Below are positions 41,651-50,069 of a DNA stretch of 54,664 bases, piece after piece. Source of the stretch: SYFY01 sp031385325 (GTDB lineage: Bacteria > Pseudomonadota > Gammaproteobacteria > Pseudomonadales > Azotimanducaceae). Each line of letters opens with the position of its first letter. The first letter of the stretch is position 1. The DNA lies in contig JANNBJ010000116.1 of NCBI GenBank assembly GCA_031385325.1, positions 1-54,664 of the forward strand, in the 5' to 3' direction. The notes beneath the pieces are model-generated. The model was not told the DNA's origin. It ran no database searches and saw only the letters and a list, made by a program, of their open reading frames with translations. The translations under genes were made by a program, and so were the position numbers.

Positions 41651-42664
41651 TCAGTCGGTGCGAACCATGAGCTTGCCGGTGTTCACGCCTTCGAACAGCT
41701 GCACCAGTGCCCGTGGCAGCGAGTTGAACCCCTCGATCACCGTCGCTTGATGTTTGATGAGACCGGCATCGATCCAGTGTTTCATTTCCTTGCTGGCTTC
41801 GCCGAATCGACTGGCGTAGTCAATGACGATGAAACCTTCCATGCGGGCACGGCGATACACCAGATTGAAGTAGTTTTTCGGTCCCGGAATCGGTCCGGTT
41901 GCGTTGTAGCGCGAAATGCCGCCGCAGATGACAACGCGGGCGTTCATGGCGATGCGCGCCAGACAGGCATCAAGGATTTCGCCACCGACGTTATCGAAGT
42001 AGACGTTGATGCCCTGCGGACACAGTCGATCCAGCTCTTCCCCGACGTTTTGTGTTTTGTAGTTGATGGCGGCATCAAAGCCGAGATCGTCCATCAGCCA
42101 GCGGCACTTTTCGGAAGAACCCGCCATGCCGATGACTCGGCAGCCTTTGAGCCGCGCGATCTGGCCAGCGATGCTGCCGGTGGCGCCCGCCGCGCCGGAG
42201 ATGACGACGACGTCTCCGGCCTTGGGCTGACCCAGGTCGAGCAGCCCGAAATAGGCAGTCATGCCGGTACCACCCAGCACCCCTAAGGCCATCACCGGAT
42301 CGACGCCGGAAGGAAACACGCGCATGGGGATATTCCGACCGTTGGAGACGCAGTAATCCTGCATTCCGAAACTGCCTGAGACCAGGGTACCGACGGCATA
42401 GTCGGGATGGTTTGACTTCACTATTTCGGCGGCGCTGCCGGCCCTCATCACCTCGCCGATCTGCAGCGGTGCAACGTAGTCGGCTCGATTTTCCATCTGG
42501 CCCCGCATCGATGGATCCAGGGAGATGTAGGTCGTGCGGACCAGGACCTCGTTCGGGCCAGGCTCGGGGACCTGAGCCTCCGCGTACTTGAGGTCGGTCT
42601 CCTTGACCATGCCTATTGGTCGGGCGGCGAGCAGGAACTGTCGGTTGATGGTCCCGGAGGCCAT
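41651..42664 (-). CDS. NADP-dependent medium-chain reductase (PTGR/curcumin-reductase-like)
   Basis: A 337-residue zinc-independent MDR protein. The start at 42664 has an AAAGGAG site; the frame continues to 42841 without one. It begins with RQFLLAARPIGMVKETD, then ISLDPSMRGQM near residue 47, LGVLGGTGMTAYFGLLDL near 125 and the nucleotide loop ISGAAGATGSIAGQIARLKGCRVIGMAGS. INYKTQ and YFDNVGGEILD are typical of leukotriene B4 dehydrogenase/NADPH-alkenal reductases, which reduce alpha,beta-unsaturated carbonyls. It is divergent from the Rieske oxygenase operon and may share its regulation and pathway. Confidence 0.92.
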   Translation of the reverse strand: MASGTINRQFLLAARPIGMVKETDLKYAEAQVPEPGPNEVLVRTTYISLDPSMRGQMENRADYVAPLQIGEVMRAGSAAEIVKSNHPDYAVGTLVSGSFGMQDYCVSNGRNIPMRVFPSGVDPVMALGVLGGTGMTAYFGLLDLGQPKAGDVVVISGAAGATGSIAGQIARLKGCRVIGMAGSSEKCRWLMDDLGFDAAINYKTQNVGEELDRLCPQGINVYFDNVGGEILDACLARIAMNARVVICGGISRYNATGPIPGPKNYFNLVYRRARMEGFIVIDYASRFGEASKEMKHWIDAGLIKHQATVIEGFNSLPRALVQLFEGVNTGKLMVRTD

Positions 42665-42799
42665 GCGTAACTCCTTTGATGATCCGGCGATTGTGTCCGG
42701 ATCGGGATGCGACCGCCACATCGGATTGCCGGGACAAAGTGACGCGGATCCGGCTCGGTCGGCGTGCCGGCAACGGCGACGTGTGCGTGCTGGCGAAAG

Positions 42800-42839
42800 G
42801 TACCCGCAGGGGCTGGGCGACGCCGGAAACAGCGGGTAC
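42800..42839. promoter_or_regulatory. Spaced inverted repeat in divergent MDR/Rieske intergenic region
   Basis: GTACCCGC (42800-42807) and GCGGGTAC (42832-42839), perfect eight-base arms 32 bases apart, about three helical turns. This spacing suits a dimeric or looping regulator. No regulator gene is adjacent. Confidence 0.4.
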
Positions 42840-42885
42840 ACTTGAAAACATTCATCAGTGACTGTTTTTCACCGGGAGAAATTTC

Positions 42886-44205
42886 ATGACGGTCTACCGC
42901 AAGATTGATCGCTTTGCCGATCCGCAAACCAGCAAGACACCCTGCGAAAAGGCACCGGATCCAGATCTGGGTCATGACCTCATCCCCAAAGAGCGTTACA
43001 CCTCCACCGACTTCATGAAGCTCGAGTGGGATCGTTTGTGGACCAAGGCATGGCTGTTGGGTGCCTGGATCGGTGATCTGAAGGAGGTGGGCGACTACGT
43101 CGTCACCAGGATTGGCAAGGAGAGCATCGTCCTGACCAAGGATGAAAACGGCCAGTACAACGCCTTCTACAACGTCTGCTCTCACCGGGGCAACCAGGTT
43201 GCTTATGGCGCGCAGGGCAACACCGACCGGTTCCGTTGTGCATACCACCTGTGGGAGTACAACCTGCGTGGCGAGCTGGTCAACGTGCCGGATGCCGAGA
43301 CATTCCCGCAGGGAGCGCCGTGCGACAAGCTATCAATCGTCAAACTGCCGTGTGATGTATGGGGCGCCTGGGTGTGGTTCAGCATGAATCCCGATGCCGA
43401 GCCGTTGCGTGATTTCCTCGGCATGATTCCAGAACATCTTGATCCCTATCACATGGACAAGATGGTCCTCGTCAACGATGTAACGGTCGAATGGGATTGC
43501 AACTGGAAAGCGTCCGTTGACGCGTTCAACGAAACCTATCACCTGGCAGGTACTCACCCACAGTTGATGGGCTTCATCGAAGACTATGACGTTCAGATCG
43601 ATACCTATGAGCGTCACAACCGTTACCTCATCCCATTCGGTTCGGTATCGACGCACATTGCTGATGGCAGCATCATGGACGACGGTTTACGCAGCTTCCT
43701 TGCATCGCACGGGATGAATCCGGACACCTATCAGGGCGACGGGCTGGGCGCTCGCCGAGCACTGCAGAAGTACATGCGCGAAAACTCCAAAAAGCTGGGC
43801 TTCGACTACTCCGACCTGAACGACGATCAGCTCACCGACGATTATCACTATCTGATATTCCCGAACCTGACCTGGAACATTCACTGCAACAGCGCGATGT
43901 TGTTCCGGCAGCGGCCACACGAAAGTGATCCGAACAAGATGTACTGGGACTTGCAGAACTATTCGTTGCTGCCGGCCGGTGCTCCCGTTCCGGAACGCCC
44001 AACCCATCGACAGTTCAAGCATGGTGAGGAGTCGATTGGTGAAGTGCTCGACCAGGATGCTTCGAACCTGGCCATGGTTCAGGCAGGGATGAACTCGACC
44101 GGTTTCCGTGGGCTGTGGATTTCCAGTCAGGAGCTTCGCATCCGGCATTTCCACAAGACGGTGGATGACTACGTTTATCGCAACCCGACCAAATGGCTGA
44201 AATGA
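42886..44205 (+). CDS. Rieske non-haem iron oxygenase, alpha subunit
   Basis: A 439-residue ring-hydroxylating-type oxygenase. The Rieske cluster ligands are Cys98, His100, Cys118 and His121 (CSHRG ... RCAYHLWEY). The catalytic domain has NWKASVDAFNETYHLAGTH with iron ligands His219 and His224, and a distal Asp in LDQDASNLAMVQAG (about 391). The residue that couples the two sites is Glu216 rather than the Asp of naphthalene-dioxygenase-type enzymes; Glu occurs in carnitine/choline-type alpha-only oxygenases. No beta-subunit gene follows. A GGGAGAAA site precedes the start. It is first in a seven-gene co-directional cluster; electrons should come from the ferredoxin encoded next. Confidence 0.95.
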   Translation: MTVYRKIDRFADPQTSKTPCEKAPDPDLGHDLIPKERYTSTDFMKLEWDRLWTKAWLLGAWIGDLKEVGDYVVTRIGKESIVLTKDENGQYNAFYNVCSHRGNQVAYGAQGNTDRFRCAYHLWEYNLRGELVNVPDAETFPQGAPCDKLSIVKLPCDVWGAWVWFSMNPDAEPLRDFLGMIPEHLDPYHMDKMVLVNDVTVEWDCNWKASVDAFNETYHLAGTHPQLMGFIEDYDVQIDTYERHNRYLIPFGSVSTHIADGSIMDDGLRSFLASHGMNPDTYQGDGLGARRALQKYMRENSKKLGFDYSDLNDDQLTDDYHYLIFPNLTWNIHCNSAMLFRQRPHESDPNKMYWDLQNYSLLPAGAPVPERPTHRQFKHGEESIGEVLDQDASNLAMVQAGMNSTGFRGLWISSQELRIRHFHKTVDDYVYRNPTKWLK

Positions 44206-44543
44206 TCCCGGTACTCCCCATCGCCGCATTATCAGATGGGGAGATGACGCGAGTGAATGCCAATGGTGTGGATGTCATGGTCTGTCAGGTGGCGGGCCAG
44301 ATATACGCGTTGGCCGATCGATGCAGTCACGCACGACAGGCACTGAGCAACGGCAAGCTGTCCGGCTTCGAGGTCCGCTGCCCGTTGCACGGTGCGCGAT
44401 TTGACGTTCGGACCGGTGCCTGCAAGTCACCACCAGCGACATTTCCGGTAAAGACTTTCCCGGTGACCCTCGAAGGCGGTAAGGTTTGCGTCTCGGTATC
44501 GGCGGATGACAGACCAGCGCCGCCCCGATTCGGACCGATGTGA
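44193..44543 (+). CDS. Rieske [2Fe-2S] ferredoxin
   Basis: A 116-residue Rieske-type ferredoxin. The cluster ligands are in DRCSHARQAL and VRCPLHGARFDVRTG (CxH ... CxxH). It would pass electrons to the oxygenase alpha subunit. The first ATG at 44193 overlaps that gene by 13 bases. A second in-frame ATG at 44202 overlaps the stop by four bases (ATGA) and may be the real, translationally coupled start. No ferredoxin reductase gene is in the cluster, so a reductase encoded elsewhere must serve it. Confidence 0.92.
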   Translation: MAEMIPVLPIAALSDGEMTRVNANGVDVMVCQVAGQIYALADRCSHARQALSNGKLSGFEVRCPLHGARFDVRTGACKSPPATFPVKTFPVTLEGGKVCVSVSADDRPAPPRFGPM

Positions 44544-44638
44544 GCCCTGCGCGGCGGTTGCGTTCGATCAGACCAGAAAACCAAGATCAGATAACTCAGA
44601 CAAGAAAACCAGACAAAAAGACTAGAGAGAGGACTCCA

Positions 44639-45397
44639 ATGGATTTAAGACTCAAAGGCGGAAAGGCACTCATCACCGGGGGTACCAAGGGTATTGGCCG
44701 AGCCATCGCCAACACGTTTGCGGACGAAGGCTGCAATGTGGCGATCTGTGCGCGCAATCAGGCAGAAGTTGACGAGGCGGTGAAGGCACTGTCAGCTAAA
44801 GGCGTAAAAGCGTTTGGTCAGGCAGTCGATGTCGCCAATGGCGATTCCCTGAAGGCCTTCGTTGAAGCTGCGGCTGCTGCACTCGGCGGACTGGACAGTG
44901 TGGTCTCCAACGTCAGCGGTGGAAACGGCCCTGGCGAAGCAGGCTGGATCGGCCATTTCAATCATGACGTGCTCGGCACGGTTCGTCTGGTGGAAGCTGC
45001 AAAGCCCCACCTGGAAAAGTCGGCCAACGGCAGCATCGTCATGATCTCAACGACCGCAGCGCTTGAAAAGTTCATGTCGGCAGGTCCGTACAACGCATTG
45101 AAAGGTGCGCTGCTGCAGTATTCTGGTGCACTGTCCCAGGATCTGGCACCGAAGAAAATCCGTGTTAACGCAGTAAGCCCCGGCCCCGTCATGATCGAAG
45201 GCGGCTCATGGGACAACATCAAGAAGCATATGACTGCTTTCTACGACGCAACCGTCAAGGAAATCCCGACCGGTCGTATGGGTTCCGCGCAGGAAGTGGC
45301 CGATACCGTGGTGTTCCTCGCAAGTCCTCGGGCTGCGTTTACCACTGGTACCAACGTGGTGGTCGACGGCGGGTTCACGAAGCGCATCCAGTACTAA
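44639..45397 (+). CDS. Short-chain dehydrogenase/reductase (SDR)
   Basis: A classical SDR of 252 residues. Start chosen at ATG 44639 after a GAGAGGA site; the frame runs back to 44540 through the preceding stop region. TGGTKGIGRAIANTF is the nucleotide loop, SNVSGGNGPG replaces NNAG, MISTTAALEKF provides the Ser/Thr position, and YNALKGALLQYSGAL the Tyr-Lys pair. TTGTNVVVDGGFTKR ends it. It is likely to oxidise the diol or alcohol made by the Rieske oxygenase. A terminator-like pair of hairpins follows. Confidence 0.93.
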   Translation: MDLRLKGGKALITGGTKGIGRAIANTFADEGCNVAICARNQAEVDEAVKALSAKGVKAFGQAVDVANGDSLKAFVEAAAAALGGLDSVVSNVSGGNGPGEAGWIGHFNHDVLGTVRLVEAAKPHLEKSANGSIVMISTTAALEKFMSAGPYNALKGALLQYSGALSQDLAPKKIRVNAVSPGPVMIEGGSWDNIKKHMTAFYDATVKEIPTGRMGSAQEVADTVVFLASPRAAFTTGTNVVVDGGFTKRIQY

Positions 45398-45405
45398 GCG
45401 CTGTA

Positions 45406-45496
45406 AAGCCGGTGAAGATGATCGTGATGTACAGCCATCTTCACCTGGCTTGGTAAATTTGACGACCCGCGACCTGTGTTTGCGGGTTTGTCATTT
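45406..45496 (+). terminator. Two successive terminator-like hairpins
   Basis: First: AAGCC-GGTGAAGATG (45406-45420) pairs with CATCTTCACC-TGGCTT (45436-45451) with one bulge. Second: ACCCGC (45465-45470) pairs with GCGGGT (45482-45487), followed by TTGTCATTT. They may separate the Rieske-ferredoxin-SDR unit from the four genes downstream, or only dampen read-through. Confidence 0.55.
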
Positions 45497-45520
45497 CAGG
45501 GTTACAAAAAAAGTGGAAGG

Positions 45521-45540
45521 ACGGTCTCTTAGTTGACCGT
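45521..45540. promoter_or_regulatory. Inverted repeat upstream of second ThuA-like gene
   Basis: ACGGTC-N8-GACCGT, perfect six-base arms, 30 bases before the ThuA-like start. It may be an operator for an internal promoter; no convincing -10/-35 pair was found. Confidence 0.35.
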
Positions 45541-45569
45541 GTTTCTGGAATGAAAAGGGGGAGAACAAC

Positions 45570-46316
45570 ATGCCAACACCCATGACCCGGGCCTATCTGG
45601 TGGCTGCCGGGCAGTTTCACGATATCGACTATGCACGACTCGAATTGCTGAAGCTCATTCAGGAGCATCCGTCGATTCGCGTGACCGTCGCCAAGGACTA
45701 TCACGACATCGAAGCCATCAAGGCGTCGGATTTCCTGATTACCTACACCTGTAACGTAGTACCCACTGAAGCTGAGCAAGAAGCACTTCAGGAGTACATC
45801 AGCAGCGGCAAGCGATGGTTTGCGCTGCATGGCACGAATGCGATTCTCGAGTTCCTGGCCAACGGTGTGAACGCGCCGGAAACGGCGCCTGTCCTGATGC
45901 AGACGCTGGGTACGCAGTTCATCGCGCATCCCCCCATCATGCCGTTTACGGTTCGCACCAGTGACCCCAATCACGAACTCGTGAAAGGTGTTGGCGAGTT
46001 CGAAACCGATGACGAACTGTATCTGTGCCGTATCCATGGTGACCTGCACCTGCTCCTCCACTCGGAATTCAACGGTGAAGCCACGGGCTTCATCGAAAAA
46101 GACTGGAACGATGGCAAGCCGCGCCCGGTGTATTACATCAACAAGGTGGGCAAGGGTGAGGTTCTGTACCTGAATCTCGGCCACTGTCGTGGCCATTGGG
46201 ACATGAAACCTGTCCTGGACTACTACCCAAAAATCGAAATGGGCAGTTGGGACAAACCGCAGTATTACGAACTGCTGCGTCGTGGCCTCAAATACCTGCT
46301 GGATCGGGCCCATTGA
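45570..46316 (+). CDS. ThuA-like domain protein, second copy
   Basis: A 248-residue ThuA-fold protein, distant from the one at 38673. It has DYHDIEAIKASDFLITYTCN, RWFALHGTNAILEF (HG-containing core loop), FTVRTSDPNHELVKGVGEFETDDELYLC and GKGEVLYLNLGHCRGHWD near its end. The AAGGGGGAG site fits the ATG at 45570. Its stop is nine bases before the next start, so it is co-transcribed with the luciferase-like gene. In this cluster it may handle a product of the Rieske oxygenase or the aminomutase-like enzyme, but this is inference; no chemistry is established for this family. Confidence 0.85.
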   Translation: MPTPMTRAYLVAAGQFHDIDYARLELLKLIQEHPSIRVTVAKDYHDIEAIKASDFLITYTCNVVPTEAEQEALQEYISSGKRWFALHGTNAILEFLANGVNAPETAPVLMQTLGTQFIAHPPIMPFTVRTSDPNHELVKGVGEFETDDELYLCRIHGDLHLLLHSEFNGEATGFIEKDWNDGKPRPVYYINKVGKGEVLYLNLGHCRGHWDMKPVLDYYPKIEMGSWDKPQYYELLRRGLKYLLDRAH

Positions 46317-46324
46317 GAACAGAC

Positions 46325-47290
46325 ATGGCAAAACCCTTTCGTTTCGCAGTTCAATCGTTTAATGCCACGTCCGGTGCTGACTGGACCGATCAGGTGCGCA
46401 AGGCTGAAGACCTCGGTTATTCCGCTTTCCACCTGGCCGATCACATTCTCGGCCCAGGTCCGGCGCTGGCCAAGGCCAATCATCCGGAACAGAACCTCGC
46501 TGCCATCCCGGCGATGGCCTATGCCGCAGCCGTCACCAAGACGATCAAGATTGGCTGCCGGGTATTCTGCATTGATTACCATCTGCCTGTTGTGCTGATC
46601 AAGTCGGCGATGACCATCGATAAACTGTCTAACGGCCGTCTTGAGTTTGGTCTTGGTGCTGGCTGGATCACCGAAGAATACGCAGCGCTGGGCATCAAGA
46701 AAGATGAACCCAAGGTTCGTATTGATCGGCTTGCCGATGTGATTGAAGCGGTGAAGGCCTTTCGCGGAGATGGTATGGCGGATCTCGCCAACAATACCGT
46801 TCAGTGGAAGGACTTCTCGGGTGTGCCGAAACCTGTCTCCAAACCGCCTATCATGGTAGGCGGTGGCAGCCCACGCGTACTGCGTCTGGCGGGTCGCGAG
46901 GCCGATATCGTCAGTTTGAATTTCAACAACCGGATGGGTCTCATCGGGCCAGACGGCGTGAACATGTCCACTGAGGCAGAAACACGCAAGAAGGTGAACT
47001 GGATCAAGGAGGGCGCAGGTGCCCGCTTCAATGATCTGGAAATCGAGATCGGCGCGTATTTCACCTTCGTGATGGACGATCCGTCTCCGGTGCTGGGCAT
47101 GTTCGCCAAAAACTTCCAGATGTCGGAAGCGGAGATGCGCAAGCATCCTCATGGGCTGTTTGGCAGCGTCGATGCCATCTGCGAAGAGTTGCAGCGCCGG
47201 CGTGAAACGTGCGGGATTTCCTATATCACCGTGAACAAGGACACCGCCGAATCGTTTGCACCGGTTGTTGCACGCCTCGCGGGTAAGTGA
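46325..47290 (+). CDS. LLM-class flavin/F420-dependent oxidoreductase
   Basis: A 321-residue luciferase-like TIM barrel. The start at 46325 gives MAKPFRFAVQSFNATSG; the longer frame to 46196 overlaps the ThuA gene. DWTDQVRKAEDLGYSAFHLADHIL, TKTIKIGCRVFCIDYHLPVVLIKSAMTIDKLSNGRLEFGLGAGW and PIMVGGGSPRVLRLAGREADIV are diagnostic. Close patterns are annotated as F420-dependent in actinobacteria; in a gammaproteobacterium FMN or a flavin reductase partner is more likely. It differs from the luciferase-like protein at 19882. Its stop lies two bases before the next start. Confidence 0.9.
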   Translation: MAKPFRFAVQSFNATSGADWTDQVRKAEDLGYSAFHLADHILGPGPALAKANHPEQNLAAIPAMAYAAAVTKTIKIGCRVFCIDYHLPVVLIKSAMTIDKLSNGRLEFGLGAGWITEEYAALGIKKDEPKVRIDRLADVIEAVKAFRGDGMADLANNTVQWKDFSGVPKPVSKPPIMVGGGSPRVLRLAGREADIVSLNFNNRMGLIGPDGVNMSTEAETRKKVNWIKEGAGARFNDLEIEIGAYFTFVMDDPSPVLGMFAKNFQMSEAEMRKHPHGLFGSVDAICEELQRRRETCGISYITVNKDTAESFAPVVARLAGK

Positions 47291-47291
47291 C

Positions 47292-48623
47292 GTGACAACG
47301 ATCGCGCAGGCTCGAGCCGAGCTTCAAGCCAAGACCCAGATCTCGCAGAAGATCGCTGAAGATCGCTCCGAGATTCTCAACTCGGGGCTCGCCGCCAATC
47401 TGGAGATGCCTCATCCGATCTTCATCCAGCGTGGTGAAGGTCCGTATGTTTTCGATGCCGATGGCAACAAGTACATCGACACATCTGTCGGCTTTGGTCT
47501 GCATATGCTCGGGCATGCTCACCCCGAAATTCGCCGCGCCATTCAGTCCAGAGCCGAAGATGGCTGGATGTTCGGTATTCACACCACAGCGCAATTAGGC
47601 CTTGCGACGCTACTGCACGAAGCCAGTCCTTGTGCCGAACGTGTGGTGTTCTGCAATACTGGCTCGGAGGCCACCATGTATGCCTTTCGGGCAGCGCGAG
47701 GTTATTCGGGTCGGGAGAAGATTGCGCTGTTCGATGGCTTCTACCATGGCGCCCATGACTATGGCATGTGGATGGCTGATCCTGCGAGTTCACGGGATGA
47801 GCCACGCGCGCTGCCACTCGGTCACGGTATCCCCAAGGCGCTGAACGATCTTGTGGTGCTGCTTCCTTATCGCAATCGGCATGCGTTTGATCTGATTCGC
47901 AAACACAAGAACGAACTTGCGCTGGTGTTTGTCGAAGGTGTGCAGAGTTCCAATCCGCAGAACGAAGCGGGCGAGTTTCTTGGTGAGCTGGCTGAGGTCT
48001 GCAAAGCGAACGATGTGCTGTTTGGCATCGATGAAGTGATTACCGGATTTCGTGTCGCTTATGGCGGTGCGCAGGAGCGATTTGGCGTGATGCCTGACAT
48101 CGCGACCTACGGCAAGGTGCTGGGAGGAGGCCTGCCGGTCGGGGGCATCACCGGCCGTGCAGACTTGATGAAGGTCTTTACCGGTCTGGCTACGGAACGC
48201 GGCGTGTTTTCAGGCGGCACCTTTTCCGGCAACCCGCTCACCATGGAAGCCGGCAAAGCGATGGTCTCGCATCTGCGCGATCACCCGGAAATCTACACCC
48301 GCATGAATGCACAGGGTGATCGTCTTGCCACCGCCATCAACCGGCATTGCGAAAGCAACCAGATACCGGCACAGATGAAAAATGTTGGCAGCATGTTCCA
48401 CATGTTCTTCCAGCGTGAAACAGTCAACAGCAGCCGCGATGCCACACATGTGAACACCAAGGCGGAAAAAGCGTTTTACCTGCACGCCCTGAACCGTGGT
48501 GTGCTGGTGCCTGGAACCCAGCGCGCCTTTCTGAGCGCGGCGCACTCTGATGGAGATGTCGATCGCATGATCGACGTCTTCTGCACCTCGCTGGATGATG
48601 TGCGCAATGAAGGTATTTTCTGA
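47292..48623 (+). CDS. Class III aminotransferase (glutamate-1-semialdehyde aminomutase-like)
   Basis: A 443-residue fold-type I PLP enzyme. The start is GTG 47292, two bases after the upstream stop. Cofactor residues are NTGSEATMYAFRAAR near 125, GFYHGAHD near 152, the FGIDEVITGF aspartate (Asp247) and the Schiff-base lysine in YGKVLGGGLPVGG (Lys275). FSGGTFSGNP is the family's late loop. It belongs with the GSAM-like aminomutases and omega-aminotransferases, so it should move or remove an amino group. Haem synthesis is unlikely, given a catabolic cluster of oxygenase, ThuA and luciferase-like genes. Confidence 0.92.
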   Translation: MTTIAQARAELQAKTQISQKIAEDRSEILNSGLAANLEMPHPIFIQRGEGPYVFDADGNKYIDTSVGFGLHMLGHAHPEIRRAIQSRAEDGWMFGIHTTAQLGLATLLHEASPCAERVVFCNTGSEATMYAFRAARGYSGREKIALFDGFYHGAHDYGMWMADPASSRDEPRALPLGHGIPKALNDLVVLLPYRNRHAFDLIRKHKNELALVFVEGVQSSNPQNEAGEFLGELAEVCKANDVLFGIDEVITGFRVAYGGAQERFGVMPDIATYGKVLGGGLPVGGITGRADLMKVFTGLATERGVFSGGTFSGNPLTMEAGKAMVSHLRDHPEIYTRMNAQGDRLATAINRHCESNQIPAQMKNVGSMFHMFFQRETVNSSRDATHVNTKAEKAFYLHALNRGVLVPGTQRAFLSAAHSDGDVDRMIDVFCTSLDDVRNEGIF

Positions 48624-48656
48624 TCGCCTGAACGACCACTATCTGGAGAACTGACC

Positions 48657-49244
48657 ATGAGCAGATTGCAGAAACTCGCCCCCGAGCAATGGGATCCGGA
48701 GTTGCGCAGCGCCGTTCGCCCGGAAACGGCCACTGATCTGGAACAAGGGCTCACACGGTTTTTTGCACATACACCGGCGATGGCCAAAGGCATGTTCGGT
48801 TTTGCTGGTGCCATGAAGCTCAATCGCACCTTGCCGGAAAAGCTGATTGAACTCGTTCGCCTGCGGGTGGCATTTTTCAACCAGTGCCGCAGCTGCATGG
48901 CCATCCGGTATACCTCGGCACGCAATGATGGTGTCACCGAAGATCTGGTCTGTTCACTCGAGCGTCCGGAAGAAGCAGAAAACCTCACGCCAGCCGAGAA
49001 AATTGCCATCAAGTACGGCGAGATGATGGCCACCGACCATCTGGCCATCGATGATGCAACCTACGATGAACTGCGCAAGTACTACACCGAGCCTCAAATC
49101 GTTGAGCTGGGAATGAACGTGGCGTTTTTCGTGGGCTTCGGTCGGTTGGCGGCGACCTATCACATGGTGGAAGAACTGCCAGAGGCCTTTCAGACCGCAG
49201 CGCAGATCGCCCCCTGGAACAGCGAGCACATCGTCGTTCGCTGA
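48657..49244 (+). CDS. Carboxymuconolactone decarboxylase / AhpD-like protein
   Basis: A 195-residue AhpD-fold protein. The core helix is LIELVRLRVAFFNQCRSCMAIRY; it keeps the CxxC pair, but a Tyr stands where AhpD peroxidases have the downstream His. ALPEKL-type and YHMVEELPEAF segments complete the fold. An ATCTGGAGAAC site precedes the ATG. It closes the Rieske cluster and is followed by a strong terminator. It may detoxify peroxide from the flavin enzymes or act as a decarboxylase; sequence cannot tell. Confidence 0.88.
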   Translation: MSRLQKLAPEQWDPELRSAVRPETATDLEQGLTRFFAHTPAMAKGMFGFAGAMKLNRTLPEKLIELVRLRVAFFNQCRSCMAIRYTSARNDGVTEDLVCSLERPEEAENLTPAEKIAIKYGEMMATDHLAIDDATYDELRKYYTEPQIVELGMNVAFFVGFGRLAATYHMVEELPEAFQTAAQIAPWNSEHIVVR

Positions 49245-49256
49245 TCCATTTAATGT

Positions 49257-49293
49257 CACCACACGGTTACCTTGGCCGTGTGGTGGTTTCTCC
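49257..49293 (+). terminator. Rho-independent terminator at the end of the Rieske cluster
   Basis: CACCACACGG-N9-CCGTGTGGTG, ten-base perfect arms, then GTTTCTCCC, 13 bases after the CMD-like stop. Confidence 0.75.
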
Positions 49294-49443
49294 CGGTGTT
49301 GCATCGCTCGTCTCTCAGGGATGACTTCCAGTCCCCGTGATCTCTTGCAGCTTTTCCAGAAGCTGCCACCTCAGCCGAATGCCGTCTGGCAGATAGACTG
49401 TTTTTGGCGGATCTATGGAGTTTTCGCGACTGCCGAAATAGGA

Positions 49444-49471
49444 TGTGTACAAATCTCAAGATCTATACACA
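49444..49471. promoter_or_regulatory. Inverted repeat at the vapBC promoter
   Basis: TGTGTA-N16-TACACA directly before the vapB start; the type of site bound by VapB or VapBC in autoregulation. Confidence 0.45.
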
Positions 49472-49473
49472 TT

Positions 49474-49665
49474 GTGCGAACCAATATCGTGATTGATGAC
49501 GAGTTGATGGAGGAGGCCATGAAGGCGACTGGCATTCGTACCAAAAAAGAGGTGGTTGAACTCGGGCTGCGTACACTTCTGCAGTTACGGCGGCAGGCCG
49601 CGGTCCGCAGCCTCAAGGGAAAGGTGGCGTGGCAGGGAAATCTGGAAGAGATGCGCAAAGAGTGA
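49474..49665 (+). CDS. vapB: VapB-type antitoxin
   Basis: A 63-residue antitoxin of the VapB/DUF2191 group. Starting at GTG 49474 gives MRTNIVIDDELMEEAMKATG, the ribbon-helix-helix DNA-binding part; the frame extends to 49321 but that would not match the family. KTKKEVVELGLRTLLQL-like helices and the C-terminal toxin-wrapping tail VAWQGNLEEMRKE follow. It overlaps the toxin gene by one base (TGATG), which ensures coupled translation. It neutralises the VapC RNase and represses the operon. Confidence 0.92.
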   Translation: MRTNIVIDDELMEEAMKATGIRTKKEVVELGLRTLLQLRRQAAVRSLKGKVAWQGNLEEMRKE

Positions 49666-50069
49666 TGGTGCTGGTCGATTCAAGTGTCTGGATCGACTTC
49701 CTGCGCGGTAACGCAACACCTCAGGTACATTGGCTCGATGAGCATTTGGGCGTTGAGCCGGTGGCGATTGGTGATCTCATCTTCACCGAAGTCCTTCAGG
49801 GGTGTGGATCGGATCGTAACTTCAACCACGTGCGCAGATCTCTGAGTGCTCTACATCAGATTGAGATTTGTGGCGACGATGTGAAGATCGAAGCCGCGCG
49901 CAACTATCGCCGATTGCGTGTGCTCGGAGTGACTTCAAGAAAGACCATCGATACGTTGATCGCCACGCGATGTATCGTCAGTCAACTCGTCCTGCTGCAA
50001 AGTGACCGGGACTTTGATGCCTTTGAGCGTCACCTTGGCCTGAGGTGCGTGGACTTCAACCGCTCCTGA
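49665..50069 (+). CDS. vapC: VapC-type PIN-domain toxin
   Basis: A 134-residue PIN-domain ribonuclease toxin. The acidic metal-binding residues are in place: VDSSVWIDFL (Asp), IFTEVLQG (Glu), KTIDTLIATRC (Asp) and LQSDRDFDAFERH (Asp). Family members cleave initiator tRNA or other RNAs and stop growth when the antitoxin is lost. Start ATG 49665 overlaps the vapB stop. The module converges on a second toxin-antitoxin pair 128 bases away. Confidence 0.93.
   Translation: MVLVDSSVWIDFLRGNATPQVHWLDEHLGVEPVAIGDLIFTEVLQGCGSDRNFNHVRRSLSALHQIEICGDDVKIEAARNYRRLRVLGVTSRKTIDTLIATRCIVSQLVLLQSDRDFDAFERHLGLRCVDFNRS

Noticed and set aside
47292..48623. Haem-pathway glutamate-1-semialdehyde aminomutase (hemL)
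   Set aside because: The gene is embedded in a catabolic operon without haem genes; only family-level resemblance is seen.
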